From the NCBI GenBank assembly GCA_964613045.1, contig CAZTFS010000026.1, forward strand, positions 1-23,682: DNA of 23,682 nt, in the 5' to 3' direction. The DNA comes from UBA1081 sp964613045. Its GTDB lineage: Bacteria; Bacillota; Clostridia; Oscillospirales; Acutalibacteraceae. Made by a program: the position numbers and the translations under genes. The notes below the pieces were generated by a model, which saw only the letters and a list, made by a program, of their open reading frames with translations, was not told the DNA's origin and did no database searches. Below are positions 1-7,668 of the stretch, in pieces. Numbering within the stretch: the stretch's first letter is position 1; each line of letters begins with the position of its first letter.

Positions 1-20
1 AATCGTCCGTTTTTATGCAT

Positions 21-67
21 AAAAAAATCCTTTCGGGACAAAATAGTTCCGAAAGGAATGATTTTTT
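21..67 (+). terminator. Terminator-like hairpin containing the ribosome binding site of the next gene
   Basis: Bases 28-36 (tcctttcgg) pair perfectly with 49-57 (ccgaaagga) around an 8-12 base loop, with an A-U and a G-U pair closing inward. The stem has a run of A on its left (21-27) and a run of T on its right (62-67), so it resembles an intrinsic terminator on both strands. The right arm contains the AAAGGA ribosome binding site for the ATG at 68, so the hairpin should hide that site when it forms. It may be the terminator of a gene outside the window, a leader that controls the next gene, or the end of antisense transcripts from the right. Confidence 0.45.
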
Positions 68-508
68 ATGGCAGAAAATACACGAACAGCCGAATTTTTA
101 AATAAAGTTTATCAGAATGCACACATGGCTTCCGAGTCAATTGCAACTGTATCTCAGAAGGTGCAGGACAAAAATCTGCTTTCCGATCTGCAGACACAGC
201 ATCAGCAGTATACTGCTATCACATCAAAAGCCACCACAGAGCTTGCCAATGAGAACGAATTTCCCAGCGAAAAAAGTATGCTCGAACAGGCAATGACATG
301 GGGCGGTATTCAGATGAATACAGCATTTGACAAAACACCCGACCGCATTGCCGAGATGATGATACAGGGCAGCACAATGGGTATTATCGACATGACAAGA
401 ACGATCAAACAATACAGCGATGTCCCCCAAAACATCAAAGCCCTCGGCTATGAGCTTGTTACAATTGAAGAAAACAATGTGCAGAGAATGAAAAATTATT
501 TAGGGTAA
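68..508 (+). CDS. Small all-helical protein of unknown function, ferritin-like fold suspected
   Basis: The product is 146 residues. It is soluble, with no signal peptide or membrane segment. I do not recognise a named function. The residue pattern predicts four long amphipathic helices (about residues 5-32, 37-60, 68-105 and 118-144) rich in Gln, Met and Glu, which suggests a ferritin-like or DUF2383-like bundle. The conserved-looking core is a Met-rich stretch (EMMIQGSTMGIIDMTR) at about residues 96-111. No clear di-iron EXXH pair is seen, so metal binding is not claimed. The start is chosen from AAAGGA ten bases before ATG, and that site lies inside a hairpin. The stop overlaps the stop of the convergent SGNH hydrolase by nine bases. 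The gene is real by its length, its ribosome binding site and its protein-like composition. The function remains open. Confidence 0.75.
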   Translation: MAENTRTAEFLNKVYQNAHMASESIATVSQKVQDKNLLSDLQTQHQQYTAITSKATTELANENEFPSEKSMLEQAMTWGGIQMNTAFDKTPDRIAEMMIQGSTMGIIDMTRTIKQYSDVPQNIKALGYELVTIEENNVQRMKNYLG

Positions 509-1144
509 AATCGACTCGCAACATTTGAGCCATTCATCAGCTATCAGCTGATGACCGCAGACTGTGGGATGTACTCCGTCCCATATCCAATACTCATTGC
601 CGTACTTTTCAGCGGCTTCTTCAAACTTTTTCTGCAACGGAACAAATATTGCATTGTTGCGTTGAGCAATAGTTCTTACCTTCTGCTGCATGGGCATCAG
701 ATATTTCATGACCTCTTTATAACGTTCTTCCCTGCCGGCTGCAGGCAAAGCAAAAGGCTCGCAAATAACGATCTCGGTATCAGCTTTCTTATCTCTGACT
801 TCATCGATAAGGAGCTGATATATTTTTTCATATCTTTCAGCCAACGAACCGTTGCCGTTCTCAAGATAAAAATGAACATCATTTACACCGATAAGTATAC
901 TCAGAATATCAGGAGCATATTTTAGCGTATCCTCCTGCCATCTGCCGTAAAGATCGGCAATTCTGTTTCCCGAAATACCTCTGTTGATAAATCGGAAATT
1001 TTTTTCGGGATATTCACAGCCCAGTTTTGCGTTTATAATAAACGCATAGCCGTGTCCCATCTGATGATTGAGATCCCATTCATTTGTTCTGACTCTGTTA
1101 CCGTCAGTGATCGAATCCCCCTGAAAAAGTATAAGTTTAGACAT
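500..1144 (-). CDS. SGNH/GDSL-family hydrolase (putative esterase)
   Basis: The product is 214 residues and is a GDSL/SGNH serine hydrolase, the family of lipases, carbohydrate acetyl esterases and acyl thioesterases. All four family blocks are visible: GDSIT near residue 10 (nucleophile Ser), a Gly block (NRGISGNR), GVND (oxyanion-hole Asn), and DGVHPT near the C terminus (the Asp/His pair of the triad). There is no signal peptide, so it should act in the cytosol, perhaps deacetylating imported oligosaccharides. The substrate cannot be read from sequence. The start is the ATG at 1144, preceded by GAAAGG at about ten bases. A TTG at 1162 is in frame, but it overlaps that binding site. The gene lies 78 bases after the CPBP protease gene and converges on the small helical protein gene. 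Confidence 0.9.
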   Translation of the reverse strand: MSKLILFQGDSITDGNRVRTNEWDLNHQMGHGYAFIINAKLGCEYPEKNFRFINRGISGNRIADLYGRWQEDTLKYAPDILSILIGVNDVHFYLENGNGSLAERYEKIYQLLIDEVRDKKADTEIVICEPFALPAAGREERYKEVMKYLMPMQQKVRTIAQRNNAIFVPLQKKFEEAAEKYGNEYWIWDGVHPTVCGHQLIADEWLKCCESILP

Positions 1145-1183
1145 AATATTGTCGCCTTTCAAATCCGAAATGCCGAAAAGACT

Positions 1184-1205
1184 TAAAAATAGCCGTTTTA
1201 AGGCT
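1184..1205 (-). terminator. Weak terminator-like stem after the CPBP gene
   Basis: On the minus strand a short stem (AGCC with GGCT, at 1202-1205 and 1191-1194) is followed by ATTTTTAA. Only four GC-rich pairs are present, so termination would be partial. Read-through into the SGNH gene is plausible. Confidence 0.3.
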
Positions 1206-1222
1206 GATTCGGATTACTCACC

Positions 1223-2389
1223 CTATGTATACATCAATACAAGAACAGTTTCATAACAGACCACGATTATCGCCGCAATCATGGGTATTGTTGACATGTA
1301 TGCTCCGAATAAAGTTTTATTCGATATTTTCGCAGAAAACGGCGGAGGCTGATATGCAAAATTTCTTCCGCTGTTTATGACAGAAGATTTTCTCATAGGT
1401 CTGTCGGAATACTTTCTGTACACAAATACAGCACAAATAATTCCGATTACGATAAATACATAAAATACAATATCACAGACTCTGTACTGCCACGAATCAA
1501 TGCCGTAGAAATCCGTTATGATTGAAACAAGCACTGAAAAAGCATTATTCATAAAGTGGATAAGAACACCTGTCCATACAGACTCGGTAACGACTACTGC
1601 ATAACCGATGACAATACCTGCAAGAAACGCAAAAGGTATCTGCACAAGATTACAGTGCATCAGACCGAATATAAAAGCTGAACAAAGTATTGCGAACCAA
1701 TCACCGTAGCGTCTCAGTGGTTGCATTATCACACCTCTGAGAGCCATTTCCTCAATAAGTGCAGGAACTACCGCCGTGCTCAGAAAATAAAGCACTACCC
1801 CCACAGCATTGCGGGGAGTTTCGGGCATCTCAATATTCGTCAGCTCCATCCCCGTAAGCATCTCGAAAAACAAATCAAGATACGAGGTTACAATGTTTCC
1901 TGCAAGACACACACCGAAACCGCCTATAACGACCAAAGGCAGATATTTTGCCTTTCTCGGTTTATCCATAGGGATACTGCCCGCAAGCCCTTTTCTGTAA
2001 AACACATAACCCAGAATAAAGAACGGACCGCCTACGACGAAGACAGAATACAGTATCTCGAAAAGATACTGAAATTGTGATGTTTCGGTGATCTGAGCAA
2101 AGCTGTCCGCCGCCTCGGGGCTGACAGCGTTGATAATAACATTTATCCCTTGAAATATACCGACAAACACTGTTGATGCAAGAACATACAAAAGTATTGC
2201 ACCGCCTGCCAGCATACTCAGTTTTTTAATATATGACTTTTCTCTTATCCACACTTCATGCGGAATAAACTGAGGTTGTTTCAGCGGTGAACCGTATGGC
2301 TTATTACCTCCAAAGCCGGTATTATCATTATAATTGTTACTGTTGTTGTTTTCAGGAGGAAATCCGTATCCGCCCGGATAGTAATTCAT
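1223..2389 (-). CDS. CPBP-family intramembrane metalloprotease (CAAX protease/Abi type)
   Basis: The product is 388 residues and is an integral membrane protein. The three CPBP family motifs are present: EEMALRG (EExxxR) near residue 213, FGLMH (FxxxH) near 240, and HFMNN (HxxxN) near 278. They supply the Glu and His residues of the active site within the membrane. About eight hydrophobic segments are seen. The N-terminal 45 residues are cytosolic-looking and rich in Asn, Gly, Tyr and Pro (for example NNNSNNYNDN), a low-complexity tail ahead of the first membrane segment near residue 58. The start is supported by AAGGAG eight bases before ATG. Members act in prenyl-protein processing, signalling proteolysis or bacteriocin self-immunity; the substrate here is unknown. 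Upstream it is separated from the TIM-barrel gene only by a palindromic element, so co-transcription with that operon is possible. Confidence 0.9.
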   Translation of the reverse strand: MNYYPGGYGFPPENNNSNNYNDNTGFGGNKPYGSPLKQPQFIPHEVWIREKSYIKKLSMLAGGAILLYVLASTVFVGIFQGINVIINAVSPEAADSFAQITETSQFQYLFEILYSVFVVGGPFFILGYVFYRKGLAGSIPMDKPRKAKYLPLVVIGGFGVCLAGNIVTSYLDLFFEMLTGMELTNIEMPETPRNAVGVVLYFLSTAVVPALIEEMALRGVIMQPLRRYGDWFAILCSAFIFGLMHCNLVQIPFAFLAGIVIGYAVVVTESVWTGVLIHFMNNAFSVLVSIITDFYGIDSWQYRVCDIVFYVFIVIGIICAVFVYRKYSDRPMRKSSVINSGRNFAYQPPPFSAKISNKTLFGAYMSTIPMIAAIIVVCYETVLVLMYT

Positions 2390-2405
2390 TAACTCACTCC
2401 TTCAA

Positions 2406-2550
2406 AGCTGAATTTGTCAATGGGAGTGCAAAATGCAAAGTGTCGGAAGTCCTGACGGACTTGATTCGCTTCCCTCTATACTGTGGGGTTTAAAGCATTT
2501 GCTTTTTACATTTTTCCTTTTGCACCATGCACTCATCCTGATAAATTATT
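2406..2550 (-). repeat. Palindromic intergenic element A, starting 2 bases after a stop codon
   Basis: This 145-base element fills most of the gap between a TIM-barrel gene and the CPBP gene. Its stop-side end (2540-2550, gataaattatt) is identical to that of element C and differs from B by one base. Its other end (2406-2422) matches B at 14 of 17 positions. The inside differs from B and C. It has arms made of loose heptamers of the TGCAAAA type: 2424-2440 on one side, and 2497-2534 on the other as its complement. Near the middle is a perfect 6-bp hairpin (2447-2452 with 2457-2462). The end near the CPBP start runs into that gene's binding site. Membership in the B/C family is inferred from the shared ends and the identical placement. 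Confidence 0.5.
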
Positions 2551-2552
2551 GT

Positions 2553-3416
2553 TTATATTTTTGCAAGAATTAAATGCAATGCACTTGCTGCTGCTGAGAA
2601 CGCTTCCGAATTGGTCTTGTAAGAATAATCATCCTTGAGCTTATCAGCAGTACCGCCTGCCTGTTCAAGTGCTTCAAGACCGTCAAAAACCTTAAGATGG
2701 GGTTCAAGCGTAAGGAAGCGTTTGCCGTCTTTTTTACTGAAAAGCTCAAGAAGCTCCCTGATATGACCGTCACCTGTTCCGGGAGGAACAACAAAACCGT
2801 CAGAAAATCTTGCATCTTTAATATGCATATACTCAATATGGTCTTTAAGCTTTTCGTATGCGGGAAGAATGTCAACTCCGCACTGAATAAAGTTTGCAGG
2901 GTCAAAAACGCCCTTTATTTTACCCTTAAGAGTTGTAAGGATATCAAGACATCTGTCATCAGTATCGCCGTAAATGCCTTTTTCATTCTCATGGCAGCAC
3001 CATATACCGCTTTTAAGTGAATAATCACAAAGCTTCGCAAGCCTTTCCATGACTTCATCACGGCAAACCGCATAATCCTCTTCATTTTCAATAAAAAAGC
3101 TGAACATACGGATGTTTTCAGTGCCGAGAATGCAGGCATTTTCGACTGTCTGCTTAAATTTTTCAAAATGAGGCTCAAAATCGTCCCTTATGCCGATCTT
3201 TCCGAAAGGTGAGCCGATCGCAGATACTCCGATACCGTTTTCATCAAGGATCTTTCTCATTTCCTTAGCCATATCGGAGGTGTAATCCGAAATGTTCACG
3301 CCGTCGATTCCTCTGGGCTCTATATGGGTAAGCTCGTTATCCTTAAGAGCCTTTATCTGTTCGGCAAGCGTTTTTCCGCCTTCATCGGCAAATGCGGAAA
3401 GCAAAAATTGTGCCAT
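2553..3416 (-). CDS. Sugar phosphate isomerase/epimerase-like TIM-barrel protein
   Basis: The product is 287 residues and belongs to the xylose isomerase-like/AP endonuclease 2 TIM-barrel superfamily. The expected metal ligands are visible at the ends of successive strands: Glu in HENEKGIYGDT (about residue 146), Asp in VFDPANF (about 178), His in YMHIKDA (about 203) and Glu in TLEPH (about 244). These proteins isomerise or epimerise sugars or inositols with a divalent metal. The exact substrate is not evident. The start is the ATG at 3416, with GAGG nine bases upstream. An in-frame TTG at 3422 is too close to that site. It is the last gene of a tight operon, 11 bases after glgA. A second TIM-barrel protein opens the same operon, which suggests handling of related sugar substrates. 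A palindromic element follows two bases after its stop. Confidence 0.88.
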   Translation of the reverse strand: MAQFLLSAFADEGGKTLAEQIKALKDNELTHIEPRGIDGVNISDYTSDMAKEMRKILDENGIGVSAIGSPFGKIGIRDDFEPHFEKFKQTVENACILGTENIRMFSFFIENEEDYAVCRDEVMERLAKLCDYSLKSGIWCCHENEKGIYGDTDDRCLDILTTLKGKIKGVFDPANFIQCGVDILPAYEKLKDHIEYMHIKDARFSDGFVVPPGTGDGHIRELLELFSKKDGKRFLTLEPHLKVFDGLEALEQAGGTADKLKDDYSYKTNSEAFSAAASALHLILAKI

Positions 3417-3427
3417 TGTCAATTACC

Positions 3428-4852
3428 TCAATTTCCGAGAATCTCTTTGTACATTTTTATATATTCGCTTGCAGAACGGCTCCAGCTGAGATCGCATTCC
3501 ATTGCACGCTTAACAAGTATAGCCCAGCCTTCAGCATCCTTATAGCCCTCAACAGCTCTTCTCATGGCGTGAAGCATGTCATGAGCATTGTAGTTTGTGA
3601 AAGTAAAGCCGTTTCCTTCACCGTTACCGCTGTCCTGAATTGAGTCCTTCAGACCGCCTGTTTCTCTTACGATGGGTATAGAACCGTATCTGAGAGCGAT
3701 CATCTGTGACAGACCGCAGGGCTCACTCTTTGACGGCATAAGGAATATATCTGAACCTGCATATATCTTGTTTGCAAGATCGGCAAAAAAGCCGAGTTTA
3801 AGTCCTACCCTGTCAGGATATCTGCTTGCAAGATCTGAGAAGAAGCTCTCATACTGCCATTCACCCGAACCGAGTACTACGATCTGAGCATCGGAAGTGC
3901 AGATAAACTCTTCAAGAACTGCCTTTACAAGGTCAAAGCCTTTATGACCGACGAGTCTTGAAACTATCGCAACTACGGGAGCATCCTCCTTTTCGGGAAG
4001 ATTGAAATATTTCTGAAGCTCTGCCTTGTCCTTTTTCTTATTTTCGGGCTCGGCAGCGGTAAAGTTATACCAGATATCCTTATCGGTTTCGGGATTGTAC
4101 ATATCATAACCGATACCGTTGAGAATACCCTGCAACTTCCATGAACGCTGATTGAGAATAGGATCAAGACCGTGAGAGAACCAGGGATCAAGTATCTCAT
4201 TAGCATAGGTCGGGCTTACCGTTGTGACCTTATTAGCTGTCTCAACAGCACCTTTCATAAGGTTGACACAACCGTCATATTCAAGCAGATGCTCATCATA
4301 TTCGGAAAGTCCCACAACTTCCTTGTTCAGATCCTTACCGTACTTGCCCTGATACTGAATATTGTGAATGGTAAATACTGTTTTTATATTCTCATAGCCG
4401 GACTTCTGAGCATACATAGTGCTGTAATAAACGGGAACAAGAGCTGTCTGCCAGTCGTTGCAATGGATAACATCGGGCTTAAAGTCGATAACAGGAATGA
4501 TATCAAGAACTGCTCTTGAGAAAAATGCAAATCTTTCCGCATCATCATAATGTCCGTAGATTGAATCACGCTTGAAATAGTATTCATTATCAAGAAAATA
4601 ATATATAACGCCGTCTTTTCTCAATTCAAAAATACCGCAATACTGACGTCTCCATGCAACGGAAACGGTAATATTGGTAAGGAACTTCATCTGCTCTCTG
4701 TACTCCTGCTTGATGCCTGAATAAAGAGGCATGACAACACGGCAGCCTATCATTCTTTTTCTTAATGACTGGGGAAGTGAACCTGCAACATCACCTAAAC
4801 CGCCGCTGGCGATAAAGGGCTTTGCCTCGCTGACTGCAAATAAAACTTTCAT
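3428..4852 (-). CDS. glgA: Glycogen synthase (ADP-glucose type, GT5)
   Basis: The product is 474 residues, normal for bacterial GlgA. It transfers glucose from ADP-glucose to the non-reducing end of an alpha-1,4-glucan. The N-terminal Rossmann domain begins with MKVLFAVSEAKPF and the glycine loop SGGLGDV. The nucleotide-binding domain shows AIVSRLVGHKGFDL and the family's E-x7-E region (SEPCGLSQMIALRYG) near residue 375, followed by the TGGL loop. The usual Lys of the KTGGL motif (Lys15 in E. coli) is Ala here. The start is the ATG at 4852, with AAGGAG eight bases upstream; fifteen extra in-frame residues upstream have no comparable site. It lies 14 bases after the ParA-like gene and 11 before a TIM-barrel gene, within one operon. 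The other glycogen genes (glgC, glgD, glgB) are not in the window. Confidence 0.96.
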   Translation of the reverse strand: MKVLFAVSEAKPFIASGGLGDVAGSLPQSLRKRMIGCRVVMPLYSGIKQEYREQMKFLTNITVSVAWRRQYCGIFELRKDGVIYYFLDNEYYFKRDSIYGHYDDAERFAFFSRAVLDIIPVIDFKPDVIHCNDWQTALVPVYYSTMYAQKSGYENIKTVFTIHNIQYQGKYGKDLNKEVVGLSEYDEHLLEYDGCVNLMKGAVETANKVTTVSPTYANEILDPWFSHGLDPILNQRSWKLQGILNGIGYDMYNPETDKDIWYNFTAAEPENKKKDKAELQKYFNLPEKEDAPVVAIVSRLVGHKGFDLVKAVLEEFICTSDAQIVVLGSGEWQYESFFSDLASRYPDRVGLKLGFFADLANKIYAGSDIFLMPSKSEPCGLSQMIALRYGSIPIVRETGGLKDSIQDSGNGEGNGFTFTNYNAHDMLHAMRRAVEGYKDAEGWAILVKRAMECDLSWSRSASEYIKMYKEILGN

Positions 4853-4866
4853 TGTAAGTTCTCCTT

Positions 4867-5631
4867 TCATTTCTGCTGTGCAAGAAACTCGTCGCAAAGA
4901 GCCGAGTATGCAACAGCACCTTTTGAATTTTTATCGAAATATATTATCGGCTGACCGAAGCTGGGAGCTTCGGAAAGTCTGACATTTCTCGGAATTGTGG
5001 TGGAATATACTTTTTTGGGGAAGAATCGCTTGACCTCGGCAACCACCTGCTGAGTAAGGTTAAGTCTGCCGTCATACATCGTCAGCAAAACACCCTCAAT
5101 ATCAAGATAAGGGTTGTAAAGCTGTTTTATCTTTCTTGCGGTTGCCATAAGCTGAGAAAGTCCCTCAAGAGCATAGTATTCACACTGAATGGGAACTAAA
5201 AAAGTATCCGAAGCAGTAAGTGCATTCAGCGTTATAAGACCGAGTGACGGAGGACAGTCAAGGAATATATAATCATAATTCTCCCAGACCTCGGCAAGGG
5301 AATTTTTAAGAATGCTCTCCCTGTTCTTCATATCTATTATCTCAAGCTCAGCACCTGCAAGATTCATGTTGGCGGGGATAAGGTCAACACCTTCAAATTC
5401 GGTATGTATTATCGCTTCACCGGCATTTATCTCACCTGTAAGCACTTCATACGAAGAATTTGTTATTTCCCTTTTATTTATTCCGTAACCGCTGGTGGAA
5501 TTTCCCTGCGGGTCAATATCCACAAGCAGAAGCTTGTATCCTTTTGCACCGATGGCTGCGGAAAGGTTCACGGCGGTAGTCGTTTTTCCCACTCCGCCTT
5601 TCTGATTTAATATAGAAACGGTTTTAGCCAT
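4867..5631 (-). CDS. ParA/Soj-family ATPase
   Basis: The product is 254 residues, typical of chromosomal ParA/Soj proteins. The deviant Walker A motif NQKGGVGKTTT lies at residues 8-18, with the signature Lys in KGGVGKT. Walker A' (LLVDIDPQGNST) follows near 35-46, and Walker B (YIFLDCPPS) near residue 115. Members bind DNA as ATP dimers and move or position cargo: chromosome origins with ParB, plasmids, or other protein assemblies. No parB lies in the window, and the next gene is glgA, so the partner is unknown. The start is the ATG at 5631, with AGGTG six bases upstream; an in-frame GTG at 5640 lies inside that site. Gaps of 12 and 14 bases to ktrA and glgA put it in the large operon. Confidence 0.92.
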   Translation of the reverse strand: MAKTVSILNQKGGVGKTTTAVNLSAAIGAKGYKLLLVDIDPQGNSTSGYGINKREITNSSYEVLTGEINAGEAIIHTEFEGVDLIPANMNLAGAELEIIDMKNRESILKNSLAEVWENYDYIFLDCPPSLGLITLNALTASDTFLVPIQCEYYALEGLSQLMATARKIKQLYNPYLDIEGVLLTMYDGRLNLTQQVVAEVKRFFPKKVYSTTIPRNVRLSEAPSFGQPIIYFDKNSKGAVAYSALCDEFLAQQK

Positions 5632-5643
5632 AAAATGCACCTG

Positions 5644-6291
5644 TTATTTAATAAATTTTTTAACATTAGACTGAGTGCCCAGAACGATCATCTGTTCACC
5701 CTTTGAAAAAACATAATCAGGTCCGGGATTTGAATTAAGCACACCTGATCTGTCCTTTACGCAAAGAATATTTATGCCGTACCCGGCACGGACATTCAGC
5801 TCAACAATGCTTTTGCCGTTCCAGTTGTCGGGAACATATATTTCATATATCGCCACATCTTTTGAGATCTCAAAATAATCCACAAGATGATTTGAACTGA
5901 ATCTGACTGCAACCTTTGCCGCCATGTCCTTTTCGGGATAAATTATTTCATCAGCACCGTTTTTAAGCAGAAATTTAGCGTGAATATCCCTGCCTGCCTT
6001 ACTGACGATATACTTAGCTCCCAGCGAACGCAGAAGATCCGTTATCTCAAGGCTTGACTGAAAATCCTCACCCATGCAGACAAAGCATATATCAAAATTA
6101 TTTACACCCAATGAACGAAGAACGGCTTCCTTCGTGCAATCGCCTATCTGTGCATAGGTAACAGAGTTCATTACGGACTGTACAGCCTCCTCGTCACGGT
6201 CAATTACCATGACTTCATCGCCCAGTTCAATGAATTTTTCAGCAAGGTGTCTGCCGAATCTGCCTAAACCGATAATAAGAATATTTTTCAT
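5644..6291 (-). CDS. ktrA: Potassium uptake regulatory subunit, KtrA/TrkA RCK family
   Basis: The product is 215 residues. It is the cytosolic ring-forming subunit that gates the KtrB potassium channel-like protein. The N-terminal RCK domain has a Rossmann fold with GLGRFGRHLAEKF (residues 8-20) and an acidic strand end (VIDRDEE) for nucleotide binding. The C-terminal RCK_C domain (about residues 135-215) often binds cyclic di-AMP in Firmicutes, which would shut uptake down; that is family knowledge, not visible here. The ribosome binding site is AGGTAA, eight bases before ATG. The gene begins nine bases after ktrB stops. The two products form one transporter. A Trk-type TrkA would normally have two RCK units (about 450 residues), so the Ktr assignment fits better. 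Confidence 0.94.
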   Translation of the reverse strand: MKNILIIGLGRFGRHLAEKFIELGDEVMVIDRDEEAVQSVMNSVTYAQIGDCTKEAVLRSLGVNNFDICFVCMGEDFQSSLEITDLLRSLGAKYIVSKAGRDIHAKFLLKNGADEIIYPEKDMAAKVAVRFSSNHLVDYFEISKDVAIYEIYVPDNWNGKSIVELNVRAGYGINILCVKDRSGVLNSNPGPDYVFSKGEQMIVLGTQSNVKKFIK

Positions 6292-6300
6292 AAAAATTAC

Positions 6301-7665
6301 CTATCCGACAATTATTTTTTCTTCGGGCAAAAGCACTTTTGAAGGAGTTTTGCTCTGAGTAAATATCATAGCAAAAGACATGCTTCCCACTCGTCCGCAA
6401 TACATAAGCACCGTCAGGATCATCTGACCTGTCATATCAACTTGCCCCGTTACTCCGCAGGAAAGACCGACCGTACCGATAGCAGAAGCCACTTCAAACA
6501 GAATTTCGGGAAGTGTCAGCTGTGGATTTGAAAATCCGATGACTATCGACGAAACAAACACCAGAGAGGTGTATATCATCACAACGGTAAGCGACTTTCT
6601 TATAATATCGCCGCCTATCCTTCTGCCGAAAACATTGACATGCTCGGAATTTCTGATATCAGACCATGCAGTAAGAAGCAGAACTGCAAAAGTAGTGGTT
6701 TTCAGTCCTCCGGCTGTTGAACCGGGACTGCCGCCGATAAGCATAAAAAGAATATGCATAAGATACGAACCGGGTGTCATATCAGATATTGATACCGAGT
6801 TAAAACCTGCCGTTCTTGTTGAAGCAGATACAAAAAATGCGTTTATGACCTTATCAAAAACAGATAATCCCGAAAGAGTGTTGTTAAATTCCAGAGCCAA
6901 TGTCAGCAAAAAGCCCGACATAAGAAGCAGAAGGCTCGTAACGATAACGATTTTTGAATGAAGCCTGTATTTTCTGAATTTAAACTTGTTTACGCTGATA
7001 TCCTGCCATACAACAAAGCCGATACCGCCGATTATGATAAGTGCGGAAAGTGTCAGCAGTACTATCGGATCAGACTTAAAATGCGTCATTGAGCTGTAAG
7101 GCTCAAGTACCCCCATCAGATCAAAACCCGCATTGCAGAATGAGGAAACAGAATGAAAAATACCGTAGTAAACAGCCCTTTTCAAGCTAAAAACTCTGCT
7201 GAAACGCCAAGTGAGAATAACCGCACCGATTCCCTCAAAAATGAGCGTTCCCACGGCAACCTTTTTCGTAAGATTTACAAGACCGCCCATATACAGCGAA
7301 TTGGTACTTTCCTTTAAAAGTCCACGCTCACGAAGACTTATCTTTCTTCCGATAAGCAGTGAAAACAGCGTTATCAGAGTCATGTAACCCAGACCGCCCA
7401 CCTGAATAAGACACAGCAGAACGATCTGCCCGAATAACGACCAGTGAGAAAAGGTATCGAACACGATAAGCCCCGTAACACAGGACGATGAGGTTGCCGT
7501 TGTCAATGCATCGGGGAATGATGTCCACTCCCCTGTTTTCGAGGACACGGGCAACATCAGAAGAAACGTACCGATAAGAAGCAGAATAAAATACCCTGCA
7601 GCTACTACTCTTGTAAAAGATGCCGCATAAAACCGCTGTTTTACTGAACGCTTTTTTGTTTTCAT
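6301..7665 (-). CDS. ktrB: Potassium uptake membrane subunit, KtrB/TrkH family
   Basis: The product is 454 residues and is a polytopic potassium translocation subunit of the superfamily with four M1-P-M2 repeats. The four pore loops can be seen, each with the filter glycine: SSSCVTGL (about 60-66), SSFCNAGFD (about 176), SASTRTAGFNS (about 290) and SAIGTVGLS (about 402). The GSPGSTAGGLKTTT segment near residue 315 matches the flexible intramembrane gate in the third repeat. It works with KtrA, encoded immediately downstream. The ATG at 7665 lies three bases after the argH stop and has no convincing ribosome binding site (upstream is CAAATAATCT). Translation is probably coupled to argH. It is unusual to find potassium uptake tied to arginine synthesis in this way. 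Confidence 0.95.
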   Translation of the reverse strand: MKTKKRSVKQRFYAASFTRVVAAGYFILLLIGTFLLMLPVSSKTGEWTSFPDALTTATSSSCVTGLIVFDTFSHWSLFGQIVLLCLIQVGGLGYMTLITLFSLLIGRKISLRERGLLKESTNSLYMGGLVNLTKKVAVGTLIFEGIGAVILTWRFSRVFSLKRAVYYGIFHSVSSFCNAGFDLMGVLEPYSSMTHFKSDPIVLLTLSALIIIGGIGFVVWQDISVNKFKFRKYRLHSKIVIVTSLLLLMSGFLLTLALEFNNTLSGLSVFDKVINAFFVSASTRTAGFNSVSISDMTPGSYLMHILFMLIGGSPGSTAGGLKTTTFAVLLLTAWSDIRNSEHVNVFGRRIGGDIIRKSLTVVMIYTSLVFVSSIVIGFSNPQLTLPEILFEVASAIGTVGLSCGVTGQVDMTGQMILTVLMYCGRVGSMSFAMIFTQSKTPSKVLLPEEKIIVG

Positions 7666-7668
7666 AGA

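Noticed and set aside
534..554. Perfect 9-bp hairpin (tcatcagct/agctgatga) as terminator for the first gene
   Set aside because: It lies within the coding region of the SGNH hydrolase, encodes a normal C-terminal stretch, and has no T-run after it.
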